This document shows positions 34,204 through 42,412 of a DNA stretch of 64,000 nucleotides, piece by piece. The DNA lies in NCBI RefSeq assembly GCF_002105195.1, contig NZ_MUHU01000026.1:62001-126000 (forward strand), given 5' to 3'. The DNA comes from Derxia lacustris. GTDB lineage: Bacteria > Pseudomonadota > Gammaproteobacteria > Burkholderiales > Burkholderiaceae_E. The notes under the pieces are model-generated. The model did not search any database. It was not told the DNA's origin and saw only the letters and a list, made by a program, of their open reading frames with translations. A program made the translations under genes and the position numbers. Position 1 is the first letter of the stretch, and each line of letters begins with the position of its first letter.

Positions 34204-35238
34204 TTAGCGCGCCGGCACCGCCGCCACCCGCCCACCCCGACCCAGCCGACGCTCCAGCGACAGCGCCGCCGGCACGCCGAACAGCCAGTCGAGCCGCAGC
34301 GCCGGCGCCAGTCGCGCGGCCAGCAGCGGCAGCAGCAGCCCGCAGACGCTGCCCACCAGCATGTGGGTCCAGTAGTCGCGCACATGCAGCGCATGCAGCA
34401 GCAGCACCCGGGTGCCGGCGGTGGCCAGGATGTGCGCCAGATAGATCGCCATCGACGACGCGCCAAGCGCCGCCAGCCAGCCGAGCCGGTCGGCCGCCGC
34501 CTCCAGACACATGCAGCCGACCGCCACCAGCCCGATGCCGGCCGATGCCGTGACAAAGGCCAGCATTTCATTGGCCGGCCAGCGCATTTGCAACAGCCAT
34601 TCGCTTGCGGCAAACGCCAGCGCCACCGCCGGCAACGCGCGCCATTTGTGGCGCAGCACCGCCGGCTGGAATTCATTGAAAACCATGCCGGCCGAGAAGA
34701 AGCAGAAGTTGAAGAACACCCGGCCCAGCGGCAGAAAGCGCGGCAGCGGCGAAGCGATGAAATGCAATATCACGGTGGCGATCAGCACGCCAATCAGCCA
34801 GGGCAGGCTGCGGCGCCGATAGATTGCCAGCGACGCCATCATGATGAGAAACAGCGCATACAGGAACCAGAATTGGCCGCCCGGTCGCCAGAGAAATTCA
34901 AAGAATCCGCCGAGACTGCTGCCGGTGTTGGTCCATTGCGCGCCGGCAATCGCCAGCAAGCCTTGCAGCAGCGACCACACAAAAAACGGATAGGCCACCG
35001 AATCGAATTTGTTTGCCACCAGTTGCAATGCACTGCGGCGCGCCATCGATTCCTTGAAGAACAGCCCCGACAGGAAAAAGAACAGCGGCATGTGAAAGCT
35101 GTAGAGCAGGCTGTCGATGCGCGCATGCAGCGCCGCGTCGCCGACCAGACCGGCCGCCGCCACGCCACGCCCTACGTGACCCCAGACCACCAGCGCGATC
35201 CCGATGCCCTTGGCGTAGTCGACCCAGGGATTTCTCAT
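34204..35238 (-). CDS. Acyltransferase-3 family membrane protein
   Basis: The product is 344 residues with about ten membrane helices. The family opening is clear: NPWVDYAKGIGIALVVWGHVGRG with the conserved His in WGH, then SFHMPLFFFLSGLFFKES, and later FWFLYALFLIMMAS. Members O-acylate sugars or lipids of the cell surface at the inner membrane. It precedes the glycosyltransferase-T1SS operon in the same direction with a 264-base gap, so a role in surface glycan decoration is possible but not shown. It ends in an Arg/Ala-rich tail. Confidence 0.9.
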   Translation of the reverse strand: MRNPWVDYAKGIGIALVVWGHVGRGVAAAGLVGDAALHARIDSLLYSFHMPLFFFLSGLFFKESMARRSALQLVANKFDSVAYPFFVWSLLQGLLAIAGAQWTNTGSSLGGFFEFLWRPGGQFWFLYALFLIMMASLAIYRRRSLPWLIGVLIATVILHFIASPLPRFLPLGRVFFNFCFFSAGMVFNEFQPAVLRHKWRALPAVALAFAASEWLLQMRWPANEMLAFVTASAGIGLVAVGCMCLEAAADRLGWLAALGASSMAIYLAHILATAGTRVLLLHALHVRDYWTHMLVGSVCGLLLPLLAARLAPALRLDWLFGVPAALSLERRLGRGGRVAAVPAR

Positions 35239-35771
35239 TGCAATTGGCTTTCGGTGAATGGCACAAGGCTGTGCGGCAAATCGCTTGTTAATGCGCCATT
35301 CCGCAATCGGTCAAGGACGCCTGGCGGTTTGTGCAGCAATGCGTTTTGGCATTTCGGCATGCGAATGAATGCGCCGGCGCAGTTTTGCCCAGCGAAATGC
35401 CATCCTTCGAATTGGCAGGTTCGAAGCGCGGACCCACTTTTGCGGGCCATGACGGGTGCGGCAAGGATTGAGCGATGCATGCGGCCAATGTGCCCGGAGG
35501 CTGCCGGCTTGGGCGTTGCTTGATGTGGAACGCCACCGCATTTATGAGAATGGAATCACGCCCGCCGGCAAATTTGTGCAATTGCGGCAGGCTGGCCGGC
35601 ATTTGCGGCTTTGCGTAAACCCTTATTCTCGCTAAAAGAATGACCTAGCTCCGCCGGGGAACCGGCGTTTGATTGCCGCGCAATCGCGGCTGGTGCAATT
35701 GGAATAGCGGGCATTTCGCCCAATGCAATCGGCCGAATGGCTGCAATTCGCATTGCGGAAATGCCGGCGGA
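35239..35771. other. 533-base gene-free region
   Basis: No credible gene: the frames here are short and have unlike codon use. GC is lower than in the neighbours and short words such as GCAATTG, GGCATTT and TGCGGC recur. One compact hairpin, CGCCGG-GGAA-CCGGCG followed by TTTG (35652-35667), and a CCGCG-CAAT-CGCGG dyad right after it, could be terminator remnants. Promoters for the divergent genes at 35238 and 35772 should lie here. Confidence 0.5.
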
Positions 35772-36140
35772 ATGAGGTACAGATTGGATGCCCGATTCAT
35801 CACGCAGGAATTCGGTGTGGCGCGCGACCGGCCGCCGCACGACCGCTGCCTGATCTGCGCCGCCGGCCTGCTGCTGGCGCTGACGCTGTTTGGCTGGACC
35901 ACGCTGGTCGCGGGCGGCTTCGTGCTGGCCGACTGGCATGGCCTGCGGCTGGAATGCCGCGGCGAGCCGGCGCTGGCGCTGGCGCTGGCCGCGCTCTACG
36001 CGGCCGGGCTGGTCGGGCTGGGGCTGGCGCGTCAGGCCGGCTGGGGGCTGACGGCGGCCACCCGGCTGCTGGCGGCGCTGGTGCTGCCGCCGCTGCTGTG
36101 GCTGCTGGCCCATCTGCCGGCCGGCGCCACGCTGGCCTAG
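35772..36140 (+). CDS. Small hypothetical membrane protein (122 aa)
   Basis: ATG 35772 starts MRYRLDARFITQEFG and is favoured over an upstream in-frame start in non-coding-like sequence. Three hydrophobic segments are visible: CLICAAGLLLALTLFGWTTL, ALALALAALYAAGLVGLGLA and LLAALVLPPLLWLLAHL. It overlaps the convergent sodC by 4 bases. No family was recognised; function unknown. Confidence 0.55.
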   Translation: MRYRLDARFITQEFGVARDRPPHDRCLICAAGLLLALTLFGWTTLVAGGFVLADWHGLRLECRGEPALALALAALYAAGLVGLGLARQAGWGLTAATRLLAALVLPPLLWLLAHLPAGATLA

Positions 36141-36673
36141 CGCACCACGCCGCAGGCGATGCGGGCGCCGCCACCGCCGAGCGGCGCCGGGTCGTCGGCA
36201 TAGTTGTCGCCGCCGGCATGGATCATCAGCGCCTTGCCGGTCACGTCGGCCAGCTTGAGGCGCGGCGCGATCACCGGCTTGCTGGCGCGGCCGTCGGCAT
36301 CCACTTCCAGCACCGGCAGGTCGCCCAGGTGGCCGATGCCGGCCGGACCGGCATGGTGCTTGTGGCCTTCGGGGTCGAAATGGCCGCCGGCGGCACCGGC
36401 CGGCACCGGCTTGCCGTCAGGGCTGGCCGGGTCGCAGCTGCCGTTGGCATGCACATGAAAGCCGTGCGGCCCGGGCGGCAGGCCGGTGAGGGCCGGCGTG
36501 AGTTGCAGGCCATTGGGCGTGTCGGCCAGCGTGACGCTGCCGATGGCCGTGCCCTGGCCGTCGGCATTGACGAGCCGGATCGGCGCCTCGGCGGCATTGG
36601 CGAGCGAAACGGCGCCGGCCAGGGCGCAGGCAAGAGGCAGCGCGACGCGCGCGCGCTTGAGTCCGATGTTCAT
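36137..36673 (-). CDS. sodC: Cu/Zn superoxide dismutase, periplasmic
   Basis: The product is 178 residues with a Sec signal peptide (LKRARVALPLACALAGAVSLANA). It destroys superoxide in the periplasm. Metal ligands are visible in GFHVHANGSCD (two His), GGHFDPEGHKHHAGP, GHLGDLP and MIHAGGDNYAD. The Cys residues in NGSCD and RIACGVV form the usual disulphide. ATG 36673 is preceded by GAGGA. It lies downstream of the di-haem peroxidase gene in the same direction, forming a small periplasmic oxidative-stress group. Confidence 0.96.
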   Translation of the reverse strand: MNIGLKRARVALPLACALAGAVSLANAAEAPIRLVNADGQGTAIGSVTLADTPNGLQLTPALTGLPPGPHGFHVHANGSCDPASPDGKPVPAGAAGGHFDPEGHKHHAGPAGIGHLGDLPVLEVDADGRASKPVIAPRLKLADVTGKALMIHAGGDNYADDPAPLGGGGARIACGVVR

Positions 36674-36762
36674 CTGGTCCTCGCGATGAGTGATTGGGGG
36701 CGGCGGCTGCCGCAAGCGCGAGCCTGAACCCGGCGCGCGACAGGTCGCACTGCGGGTTGTAA

Positions 36763-36810
36763 CCGCAGCCGGTCGGCGCCGTGCGCGCAAGGCGGGCCGA
36801 CCGGCTGCGG
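36763..36810 (-). terminator. 15-bp perfect inverted repeat after the peroxidase gene
   Basis: CCGCAGCCGGTCGGC (36763-36777) and its exact complement GCCGACCGGCTGCGG (36796-36810) with an 18-base loop lie 10 bases beyond the peroxidase stop. No U run follows on the minus strand. It is probably a transcript-end hairpin separating the peroxidase from sodC. Confidence 0.65.
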
Positions 36811-36819
36811 GGCGGCCGC

Positions 36820-37827
36820 TCAGAACGGCCGTGGCGCCGGCGTGCCGGCCACCGACGGCGGCAGCTGGGGCAGCACGATGGCCGGCTGGTTGCCGGTCAG
36901 CGTGCGCAGGAAGGCGACGATGCGGCCGGCATCGTCATCGCCGATCTGCCGGCCCAGCTGCACCCGACCCATGATCTGCACCGCATCCTTCAGGTCGCTC
37001 ACGCTGCCGTCGTGGAAATAGGGATAGGTCAGTTCCACATTGCGCAGCGTCGGCACCTTGAACACATTGCGGTCGGCCTCCTTGCCGGTGACGCCGGCGC
37101 GGCCGATGGCCGGATTGGCGGTGGCGTAGGGCTCGACCAGCCCGAGCTTCTGGAACGACGCGCCGCCCACCGCCGGGCCGTTGTGGCAGCCGATGCAGCC
37201 GTTCGACTTGAACAGCGCATAGCCGGCCAGCTCGGTGGCGTTGAGCGCCTTCCTGTCGCCCTTGAGCCAGCGGTCGAAGCGCGAATCGGGCGTGACCAGG
37301 GTTTCTTCGAACGTGGCGATGGCGGTGGTGACGCGGTCCAGGTCGATGGCCTCGCTGCCGAAGGCGCGCCGGAATTCATCGCGATAGCCGGGAATGCTGC
37401 GCAGCGTCTCGACCGCGAGTTCATGCGTGGACGCCATCTCGCCCGGGTTGGCGATCGGGCCGCCGGCCTGGGCCTTGAGCGTGGCGGCGCGGCCGTCCCA
37501 GAACTGGGCCAGGTTGTAGCGCGAGTTGAGCACCGTCGGCGAGTTGATCGGGCCCTGCTGCCAGCGGTCGCCGATGGAGGTCGGCAGGTTGTCGCTGCCG
37601 CCCGCCGCCAGGTTGTGGCAGGAGTTGCAGGAGATGGCGCCCGAGCGCGACAGGCGCGGATCGAAATACAGCTTCTTGCCCAGCTCGACGACCGCCGGCT
37701 GGGTGATGCGCGCGGCCTCGATCGGCTGGATCGGTTCGGTGCTGGCGGCGGTCTGGCGCGCAAGCACCAGGCCGGAGGCGGCCGACAGCGCGGCAAGCGC
37801 GACGGCGATGGCGAGAGGTTTCTTCAC
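36820..37827 (-). CDS. Di-haem cytochrome-c peroxidase
   Basis: The product is 335 residues with a signal peptide (PLAIAVALAALSAASGLVLA). Two haem c sites are seen, CNSCH near residue 68 and CIGCH near 215, the standard di-haem peroxidase plan, with SNLPTS-like and NVFKVPTLRNVELTYPYFHDGS motifs of the CcpA/MauG family. It reduces H2O2 in the periplasm using cytochrome c electrons. The start is GTG 37827. It lies next to sodC: SodC makes H2O2 and this enzyme removes it. The conserved regulatory His/Met cannot be judged by eye, so an activation-dependent or constitutive type is undecided. Confidence 0.93.
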   Translation of the reverse strand: MKKPLAIAVALAALSAASGLVLARQTAASTEPIQPIEAARITQPAVVELGKKLYFDPRLSRSGAISCNSCHNLAAGGSDNLPTSIGDRWQQGPINSPTVLNSRYNLAQFWDGRAATLKAQAGGPIANPGEMASTHELAVETLRSIPGYRDEFRRAFGSEAIDLDRVTTAIATFEETLVTPDSRFDRWLKGDRKALNATELAGYALFKSNGCIGCHNGPAVGGASFQKLGLVEPYATANPAIGRAGVTGKEADRNVFKVPTLRNVELTYPYFHDGSVSDLKDAVQIMGRVQLGRQIGDDDAGRIVAFLRTLTGNQPAIVLPQLPPSVAGTPAPRPF

Positions 37828-38129
37828 TGGCTTTTCTCACTGATGGCTGGAAGGAGCGCCGCTCACGTCTAGGTGAACGACCGAGAAAAGCTGGTCGCAA
37901 TACGTTTAGGAATCCTTAAGGCGGCTTCCGTTGCCGGCGCTGCGGGTGATGCAGTGCACATCGAGCCGCCGTGGCCGGTCTGGCGCCGTTCTGTGAGCCG
38001 ACGCTTGCTGTCATTCAGATTTCATTTTTTGAAATGAATGGGAATAAGTGTGCGGTTCGTCAGATTGCAATGCCGACCGGCTCACTAGCCTCGCGGGGCC
38101 ATTCACAAGACAGAACCTGGAGACCCGCG
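37828..38129. promoter_or_regulatory. Divergent promoter region with AT-rich dyad (38012-38040)
   Basis: The gap between peroxidase (minus) and carbonic-anhydrase-like (plus) genes. CATTC-AG-ATTTCA-TTTTT-TGAAAT-GAATG (38012-38040) is an imperfect inverted repeat in an otherwise GC-rich setting, a plausible operator or promoter-proximal element. No repressor family can be named. Confidence 0.45.
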
Positions 38130-38660
38130 ATGAAGCAATTTCCCAATGTGTTGCGCGAGGCCGGCCTGAGCCGGCGCGGCTTTGCCAAGGTGGCCGCGCT
38201 CGGCGCCGGTGCCGCGCTGTTCGCGCGCAGCCCGCTCGCGCTGGCCGGCGGCCATGCCGATGCGCTGCTGCTGAGCTGCATGGACTACCGCCTGATGGAC
38301 AACGTGGCCAGCTACATGAACGGCCGCGGCCTGGAAAAGCATTACGACCACGTCGTGCTGGCCGGCGCCTCGCTCGGCGCGGTGTCGGACCGCTTTCCGG
38401 CCTGGAACGCCACGTTCTGGAGCCATCTGGATGTGGCGATCAAGCTGCACGCCGTGCCCAAGGTGATGGTCATGGACCACCGCGATTGCGGCGCCTACAA
38501 GCTGGTGCTCGGCGAGGCGCATCTGGCCTCGGCCGCCAGCGAGCGCGATGCGCATGCCGCGACCATCGCCACCTTCAAGGCGCAGGTGAAGGAGAAGTAC
38601 CCGAACCTGCAAGTCGAAGGTCTGCTGATGGCGCTCGACGGCTCGGTCGAGACCGTGTGA
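38130..38660 (+). CDS. Tat-exported beta-carbonic anhydrase-like protein
   Basis: The product is 176 residues; ATG 38130 has GGAG upstream. The N-terminus has a twin-arginine signal (LSRRGFAKVAALGAGAALFA), so the folded protein is sent to the periplasm. The beta-carbonic-anhydrase zinc motifs are recognisable: LLSCMDYRLMD (Cys-x-Asp-x-Arg) and VMDHRDCGAYKL (His-x-x-Cys). The rest of the fold is shorter than usual (typical enzymes have about 200-220 residues), so it may be a divergent member rather than a proven CO2 hydratase. It is followed by an intrinsic terminator. Confidence 0.82.
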   Translation: MKQFPNVLREAGLSRRGFAKVAALGAGAALFARSPLALAGGHADALLLSCMDYRLMDNVASYMNGRGLEKHYDHVVLAGASLGAVSDRFPAWNATFWSHLDVAIKLHAVPKVMVMDHRDCGAYKLVLGEAHLASAASERDAHAATIATFKAQVKEKYPNLQVEGLLMALDGSVETV

Positions 38661-38683
38661 CGCAGCCGCCAGGCTGAACCGCG

Positions 38684-38708
38684 ACGGCCGGGCTTCCGGC
38701 CGTTTTCA
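38684..38708 (+). terminator. Intrinsic terminator
   Basis: ACGGCCGG (38684-38691), loop GCTT, CCGGCCGT (38696-38703), then TTTCATT. It ends the carbonic anhydrase-like transcript. Confidence 0.8.
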
Positions 38709-38721
38709 TTTGCGCTGCGGC

Positions 38722-38916
38722 TCAGAGCAGCTTGGCGACCACGCTCGCCAGCGCCGACAGCAGCAGCGTGGTCGTGATCGGCAAAAACACCTCGCGGCCA
38801 AACAGCCGGAAGCGGATGTCGCCCGGCAGCCGGCCAAAGCCGAGCCGGTGCAGCCAGGGGTTGACCGCGCCGATCAGCACCAGCGCCACGAAGATCGCGA
38901 GAAACCAGCGCAGCAC
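38722..38916 (-). CDS. DUF2905 small membrane protein
   Basis: The product is 64 residues, starting at GTG 38916 with AGGGGG upstream. Two membrane segments (WFLAIFVALVLIGAV and FLPITTTLLLSALASVV) flank the family core LGRLPGDIRFRLFGRE. The family is very common beside unrelated housekeeping genes and has no known function. It follows the MidA-like gene by 9 bases, so the two are co-transcribed. Confidence 0.88.
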   Translation of the reverse strand: MLRWFLAIFVALVLIGAVNPWLHRLGFGRLPGDIRFRLFGREVFLPITTTLLLSALASVVAKLL

Positions 38917-38925
38917 GGCCGCCCC

Positions 38926-40164
38926 CTACAGCGTGTGCGACCGGTCGCCGCTGGCGAAGCCGGGCACGGCGATGTCGATGCCGCGCGCGAAGGCGATGAC
39001 CTTGAACAGCTCGCCCATCTCATGCTCGGACAGCAGCTTGTGGGCCTCGGCGGCGGCACGCAGATAGGCGGCGGAAGTCGGCTCGCCGGCGGCTTCGATC
39101 AGGTCGGCGATGCCGGCGTCGAGCAGGAAGCGGTTCTGCGCCGCATAGCCGGCGTGCTCGGCGCCGGCGCCGGTCGCGGCCAGCGCGATGCCGGTGAAAT
39201 TGACATGCGCGGTGATGTCCTGCAGGCCCGGCAGAAAGAACGGGTCGCCGTGCGCGTGATGGCGGTAGTGGCACATCAAGGTGCCCTCGGCGCGCTGCGG
39301 ATGGAAGTACTCGGCGGCCGGAAAACCGTAGTCGATGAAGATCGCCGCGCCGCGATGCAGCAGCCGCGCGACCGTGGCGGCAAAGCCGTCGGCGGCGGGC
39401 GCGAGTTCGGTGAGGTAGGGCGCGGGCAGGGCACTGGCGTAGAGCGCGGCGTCGGGCCGGTCGACGCCGGCCTGCTCGGCCAGCGCCGCGCCGACGCTCG
39501 CGTCGATGAGCGCGAGCGTGTCGGCGGTCGGCGCGCGGTCTTCCCACACAAAGCCGGCGTCGCCGAGCGCCACGCCGCGTTCGCGCCATTCCGCGCCGGT
39601 CCAGAGCACCAGCTGCACCGGCATCGCGTCGAGCACCTCGTTGCCGACGATGCAGCCGTCGAAGCTCGCGGGCAGTTCGTCGAGCCAGACCAGCTTGTGC
39701 GCCTGCGCCGGCATGCGCGCCGCGACCGTGGCGCGCTGGCGTTCGCGCAGCTCGCCCGACAGCTCGACGATGCGGTACTCGGTGCAGGCATCGCCGAGCG
39801 CGCCGAGCAGGTCGGCCGCGAGCGCGCCCGAGCCGGCGCCGAATTCCATGACCACGCCGCTGCCGGCCGCCGCCAGCACCGCGCGCACGCTGTTTGCCAA
39901 CGTGCGGCCGAACAGCGCCGACAGCTCGGGCGCGGTGACGAAATCGCTGCCGTCGGCGGCGAGGCGGCCGAACTTGTGGCTGCCGCCCGCGTAATAGCCG
40001 AGGCCCGGCGTGTACAGCGCGCGCTGCATGAAATCGTCGAAGCCGAGCCAGCCGCCGGCGGCGCGCAGGGCGGCCACGAGCTGGTCGGCCAGGGCTTGCG
40101 ATTGCGCCAGCGCCTCGGGTTCGGGCGCGGGCAGGGCGGGGCGGCGGGATGGCTGGGCACGCAA
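38926..40164 (-). CDS. MidA-family (DUF185/NDUFAF7-like) SAM-dependent methyltransferase
   Basis: About 412 residues. The family opening is YTPGLGYYAGGSHKFGRLAADGSDFVTAPELS, followed by SAM-binding VVMEFGAGSGALAADLL, YRIVELSGELRERQ, the conserved VGNEVLDAMPVQLV, and IDYGFPAAEYFHPQRAEGTLMCHYRHH. NDUFAF7 homologues dimethylate an arginine in respiratory complex I; the bacterial substrate is less clear. I favour TTG 40164, which has GAGGAG 9 bases upstream. An ATG at 40239 adds 25 atypical residues without a ribosome site and would leave only 32 bases to the divergent gene. Confidence 0.88.
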   Translation of the reverse strand: MRAQPSRRPALPAPEPEALAQSQALADQLVAALRAAGGWLGFDDFMQRALYTPGLGYYAGGSHKFGRLAADGSDFVTAPELSALFGRTLANSVRAVLAAAGSGVVMEFGAGSGALAADLLGALGDACTEYRIVELSGELRERQRATVAARMPAQAHKLVWLDELPASFDGCIVGNEVLDAMPVQLVLWTGAEWRERGVALGDAGFVWEDRAPTADTLALIDASVGAALAEQAGVDRPDAALYASALPAPYLTELAPAADGFAATVARLLHRGAAIFIDYGFPAAEYFHPQRAEGTLMCHYRHHAHGDPFFLPGLQDITAHVNFTGIALAATGAGAEHAGYAAQNRFLLDAGIADLIEAAGEPTSAAYLRAAAEAHKLLSEHEMGELFKVIAFARGIDIAVPGFASGDRSHTL

Positions 40165-40271
40165 AACGGCGAACTCCTCGCGTCTACACTCGGTCGGACA
40201 AAACACGACGGCGCGCGCCTCGGGCGACGCGACCGGCATCGGAAATCAACACGGCTGCGGCCGCATGGCGA

Positions 40272-41117
40272 ATGAACCTGCCTCACCTCGCGCAGCAAGC
40301 GCATTCAACGGGCGCCGATTCGGGCGCCGACCGCCGCGTGGCGCTCGTCACCGGCAGCGCCAAGCGGCTCGGCCGCAGCATTGCGCTGGCCCTGCATGCG
40401 GCCGGCGCCGACATCGTCGTGCACCACCGCAACTCGCCCGGCGAGGCGGCCGAATTGTGCGCCATGCTCGACGCGCGCCGGCCCGGCTCGGCCACCGTGG
40501 TGCAGCAGGCGCTCGACGGGCGCGCGAGCTGCGGCGAGCTGGCGCGCAAGGCGCTGGCCTGGCGCGGCCGGCTCGACGTACTGGTGAACAACGCGTCGGA
40601 GTTCTTCCGCACGCCGCTGCAATCGACGCAAGGGCTGGCCGGCGACCACCGCGCCGCCAGCGCCATCGCCGAAGCGCTGGCCGAGGAGGAAGCGCGCGCG
40701 CAGCAGCTGTTTGCCAGCAACTGCTTCGTGCCGGCGTGGCTGGCCATCGAACTGCTGCCGGCGCTGCGGCGCGCGCGCGGCGCCATCGTGAACGTGCAGG
40801 ACATCAGCATCGAGCGGCCGCTCGCGGGCTATCTGTTCTACACGGCGTCGAAGGCGGCGCTGGCGTCAGTGACGCGCTCGCTGGCGCTGGAGGCCGCGCC
40901 CGAGGTGCGCGTGAATGCGGTGTCGCCGGGCAGCTTCGACTGGCCGGATGGGCAGTTCACCGAGAGCGAGCGGCGCAAGCTGGAAGAAGCCATTCCGCTC
41001 GCGCGCATCGGCGAGGGGCGCGATCTGGCCGAGGCGGTGGTGTTTCTGGCGCTCGGCGGCGCATATGTGAATGGCGTGGATTTGAAGGTGGACGGCGGGC
41101 AGGGGTTGGCGCGCTGA
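40272..41117 (+). CDS. Short-chain dehydrogenase, pteridine reductase type
   Basis: The product is 281 residues from ATG 40272. It is an SDR fold with cofactor motif VALVTGSAKRLGRSIALAL (TGxxKRxG, the pteridine-reductase variant that prefers NADPH through HHRNS), NNASEFF in place of NNAG, and the catalytic Tyr-x-x-x-Lys in YTASKAAL; FDWPDG and NGVDLKVDGGQGL close the fold. PTR1/FolM-like enzymes reduce dihydrobiopterin, dihydrofolate or dihydromonapterin. The linkage with folB downstream supports a pterin role. An insertion around GDHRAASAIAEALAEEEARAQ makes it longer than minimal SDRs. Confidence 0.88.
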   Translation: MNLPHLAQQAHSTGADSGADRRVALVTGSAKRLGRSIALALHAAGADIVVHHRNSPGEAAELCAMLDARRPGSATVVQQALDGRASCGELARKALAWRGRLDVLVNNASEFFRTPLQSTQGLAGDHRAASAIAEALAEEEARAQQLFASNCFVPAWLAIELLPALRRARGAIVNVQDISIERPLAGYLFYTASKAALASVTRSLALEAAPEVRVNAVSPGSFDWPDGQFTESERRKLEEAIPLARIGEGRDLAEAVVFLALGGAYVNGVDLKVDGGQGLAR

Positions 41118-41162
41118 CGGCATCCCGCGCGGTGAAGCGCCAGAAAGCCGGAATCTGTTCGC

Positions 41163-41192
41163 TGGACAGTAAACTGCACAGAATTCTGTACT
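41163..41192 (+). promoter_or_regulatory. Promoter with palindromic operator of the toxin-antitoxin pair
   Basis: TGGACA (41163-41168), an 18-base spacer, and TGTACT (41187-41192) make a fair -35/-10 pair. The perfect 12-bp palindrome ACAGAATTCTGT (41178-41189) overlaps the -10 box, the expected place for autorepression by the antitoxin complex. Confidence 0.6.
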
Positions 41193-41212
41193 TTCATGGA
41201 TCGGAGCTGCTC

Positions 41213-41554
41213 ATGGGCATTTCAACCAGCGACGTCGTGCCCTTCACCCAGGCACGCGCCAACCTTTCCGAACTGGCCGAACAAGCCAAGGCCGGCGCCG
41301 AGAAAGTCATCACCCGCAACGGCGAAAGCTATGTCGCGCTGATCGACGCCGATCGGCTCGACTACTACCACCGGCTCGAACGCGAGCGCATCCACCTGCT
41401 GCTGCTCGACGATGCCCGTCGCGGTCTGGCCGACATCGCCGCCGGCCGCACGGTGGAGGCCGATGGCGCACTCGCAGCCTTGCAGCGGCGGCGTGCGATG
41501 GCGGCGCCCGTCGCATCCGATCCGCGGCCTGAATCCGACGACCGTCATGGCTGA
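41213..41554 (+). CDS. Antitoxin, Phd/YefM family
   Basis: The product is 113 residues; ATG 41213 has GGAG upstream. The N-terminal Phd/YefM DNA-binding fold is seen in VVPFTQARANLSELAEQAKAG and EKVITRNGESYVALIDADRL. The C-terminal half is charged and probably disordered until it binds the toxin. It overlaps the toxin gene by 8 bases. It should neutralise the toxin and repress the promoter through the palindrome at 41178. Confidence 0.88.
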   Translation: MGISTSDVVPFTQARANLSELAEQAKAGAEKVITRNGESYVALIDADRLDYYHRLERERIHLLLLDDARRGLADIAAGRTVEADGALAALQRRRAMAAPVASDPRPESDDRHG

Positions 41555-41930
41555 GACGCCCTGGCGTGTCGAGCTGACCGAGAGCTTCCTCGCCAGACTC
41601 GACGCCATCGAACTCTTTCTTGCCGAGGCCGGCGCGGCGACGGCCTTCGACCGGCTGCTCGATGAACTGCGCGCCACGGTCCTGCCCAACCTCGCGCGCT
41701 TCCCGCGCCTGGGGCGGCGCTATCTGGATCGGGCGCCACAGTCTGCCGAGGCGCTGGATCTGCTCGCGGCGATGCCGCCCGGCGTGCCCGACGCCATGCG
41801 CGAATACCTTCACGGCGATTACCTGCTGCTCTATCTGCCGGCCGACGAGCTGCGGACGGTTTACCTGCTGTCGATACGCCATCACCGGCAACTGTCCTTC
41901 GACCTGTGGCGCTACTGGACCGATCGCTGA
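41547..41930 (+). CDS. Toxin, RelE/ParE superfamily
   Basis: The product is 127 residues. The ParE/RelE fold is judged from WRVELTESFLARLDAIELFLAEAG at the start, the helix pair RLLDELRATVLPNLARFPRLGRR, and the C-terminal strand set YLLLYLPADELRTVYLLSIRHHRQLSFDL. RelE members cut mRNA on the ribosome, whereas ParE members poison gyrase; the sequence does not decide, though the length and lack of obvious basic catalytic triad are compatible with ParE. It sits between pteridine reductase and folB. Confidence 0.87.
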   Translation: MAETPWRVELTESFLARLDAIELFLAEAGAATAFDRLLDELRATVLPNLARFPRLGRRYLDRAPQSAEALDLLAAMPPGVPDAMREYLHGDYLLLYLPADELRTVYLLSIRHHRQLSFDLWRYWTDR

Positions 41931-42021
41931 GCGCGAAACGAAATTCGATCGCCTGGCAGCGTCGATCTAGCCGGACAGTCATCGGTTATCGTTGCCCGCC
42001 CAGCTCCACCGGCCTGATTTC

Positions 42022-42411
42022 ATGATCTTTTCCCCTGACGCCCTGCGCGACTGCCGTCGCCTCTTCCTGCGCGACTACGAGCTCGACCTGTCCATCGGCT
42101 GGCATGCGTTCGAGAAAAAGCATGAGCAGCGCGTCATCCTCAACGTGGAGCTGTGGGTGCCGCTGGCCGGCACCACGCCGGCGCGCGATTCGCTCGAAGA
42201 AGTGGTCGACTACGACCTGATGCGCGAGGCGGTGCTGGCGCGGGTGCGCCAGGGCCACATCCATTTGCAGGAAACGCTGGTCGACGACATCGCCCGCACG
42301 CTGCTTGCGCATCCGCTGGTGCGCGCCGTGCGCGTGACGAGCGAGAAGCCCGACGCCTATCCCGATTGCGCGTCGGTCGGCGTCGAGGTCTTCCACATCA
42401 AGGAGGTTTGA
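42022..42411 (+). CDS. folB: Dihydroneopterin aldolase
   Basis: The product is 129 residues from ATG 42022. It converts dihydroneopterin to 6-hydroxymethyl-dihydropterin in folate synthesis (or handles the related monapterin epimer). Family marks are the conserved [25 protein letters not shown] opening, with IG(W/V)xxx[29 protein letters not shown] and the terminal VGVEVF. A usual strand-1 Tyr/Lys residue set cannot be checked by eye. It stops 1 base before ttcA, so the two are coupled. Confidence 0.9.
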   Translation: MIFSPDALRDCRRLFLRDYELDLSIGWHAFEKKHEQRVILNVELWVPLAGTTPARDSLEEVVDYDLMREAVLARVRQGHIHLQETLVDDIARTLLAHPLVRAVRVTSEKPDAYPDCASVGVEVFHIKEV

Positions 42412-42412
42412 G

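Noticed and set aside
40165..40239. ATG 40239 as start of the MidA-like gene
   Set aside because: It adds 25 residues unlike the family, lacks a ribosome site and crowds the divergent promoter; TTG 40164 has GAGGAG. Kept as an alternative only.
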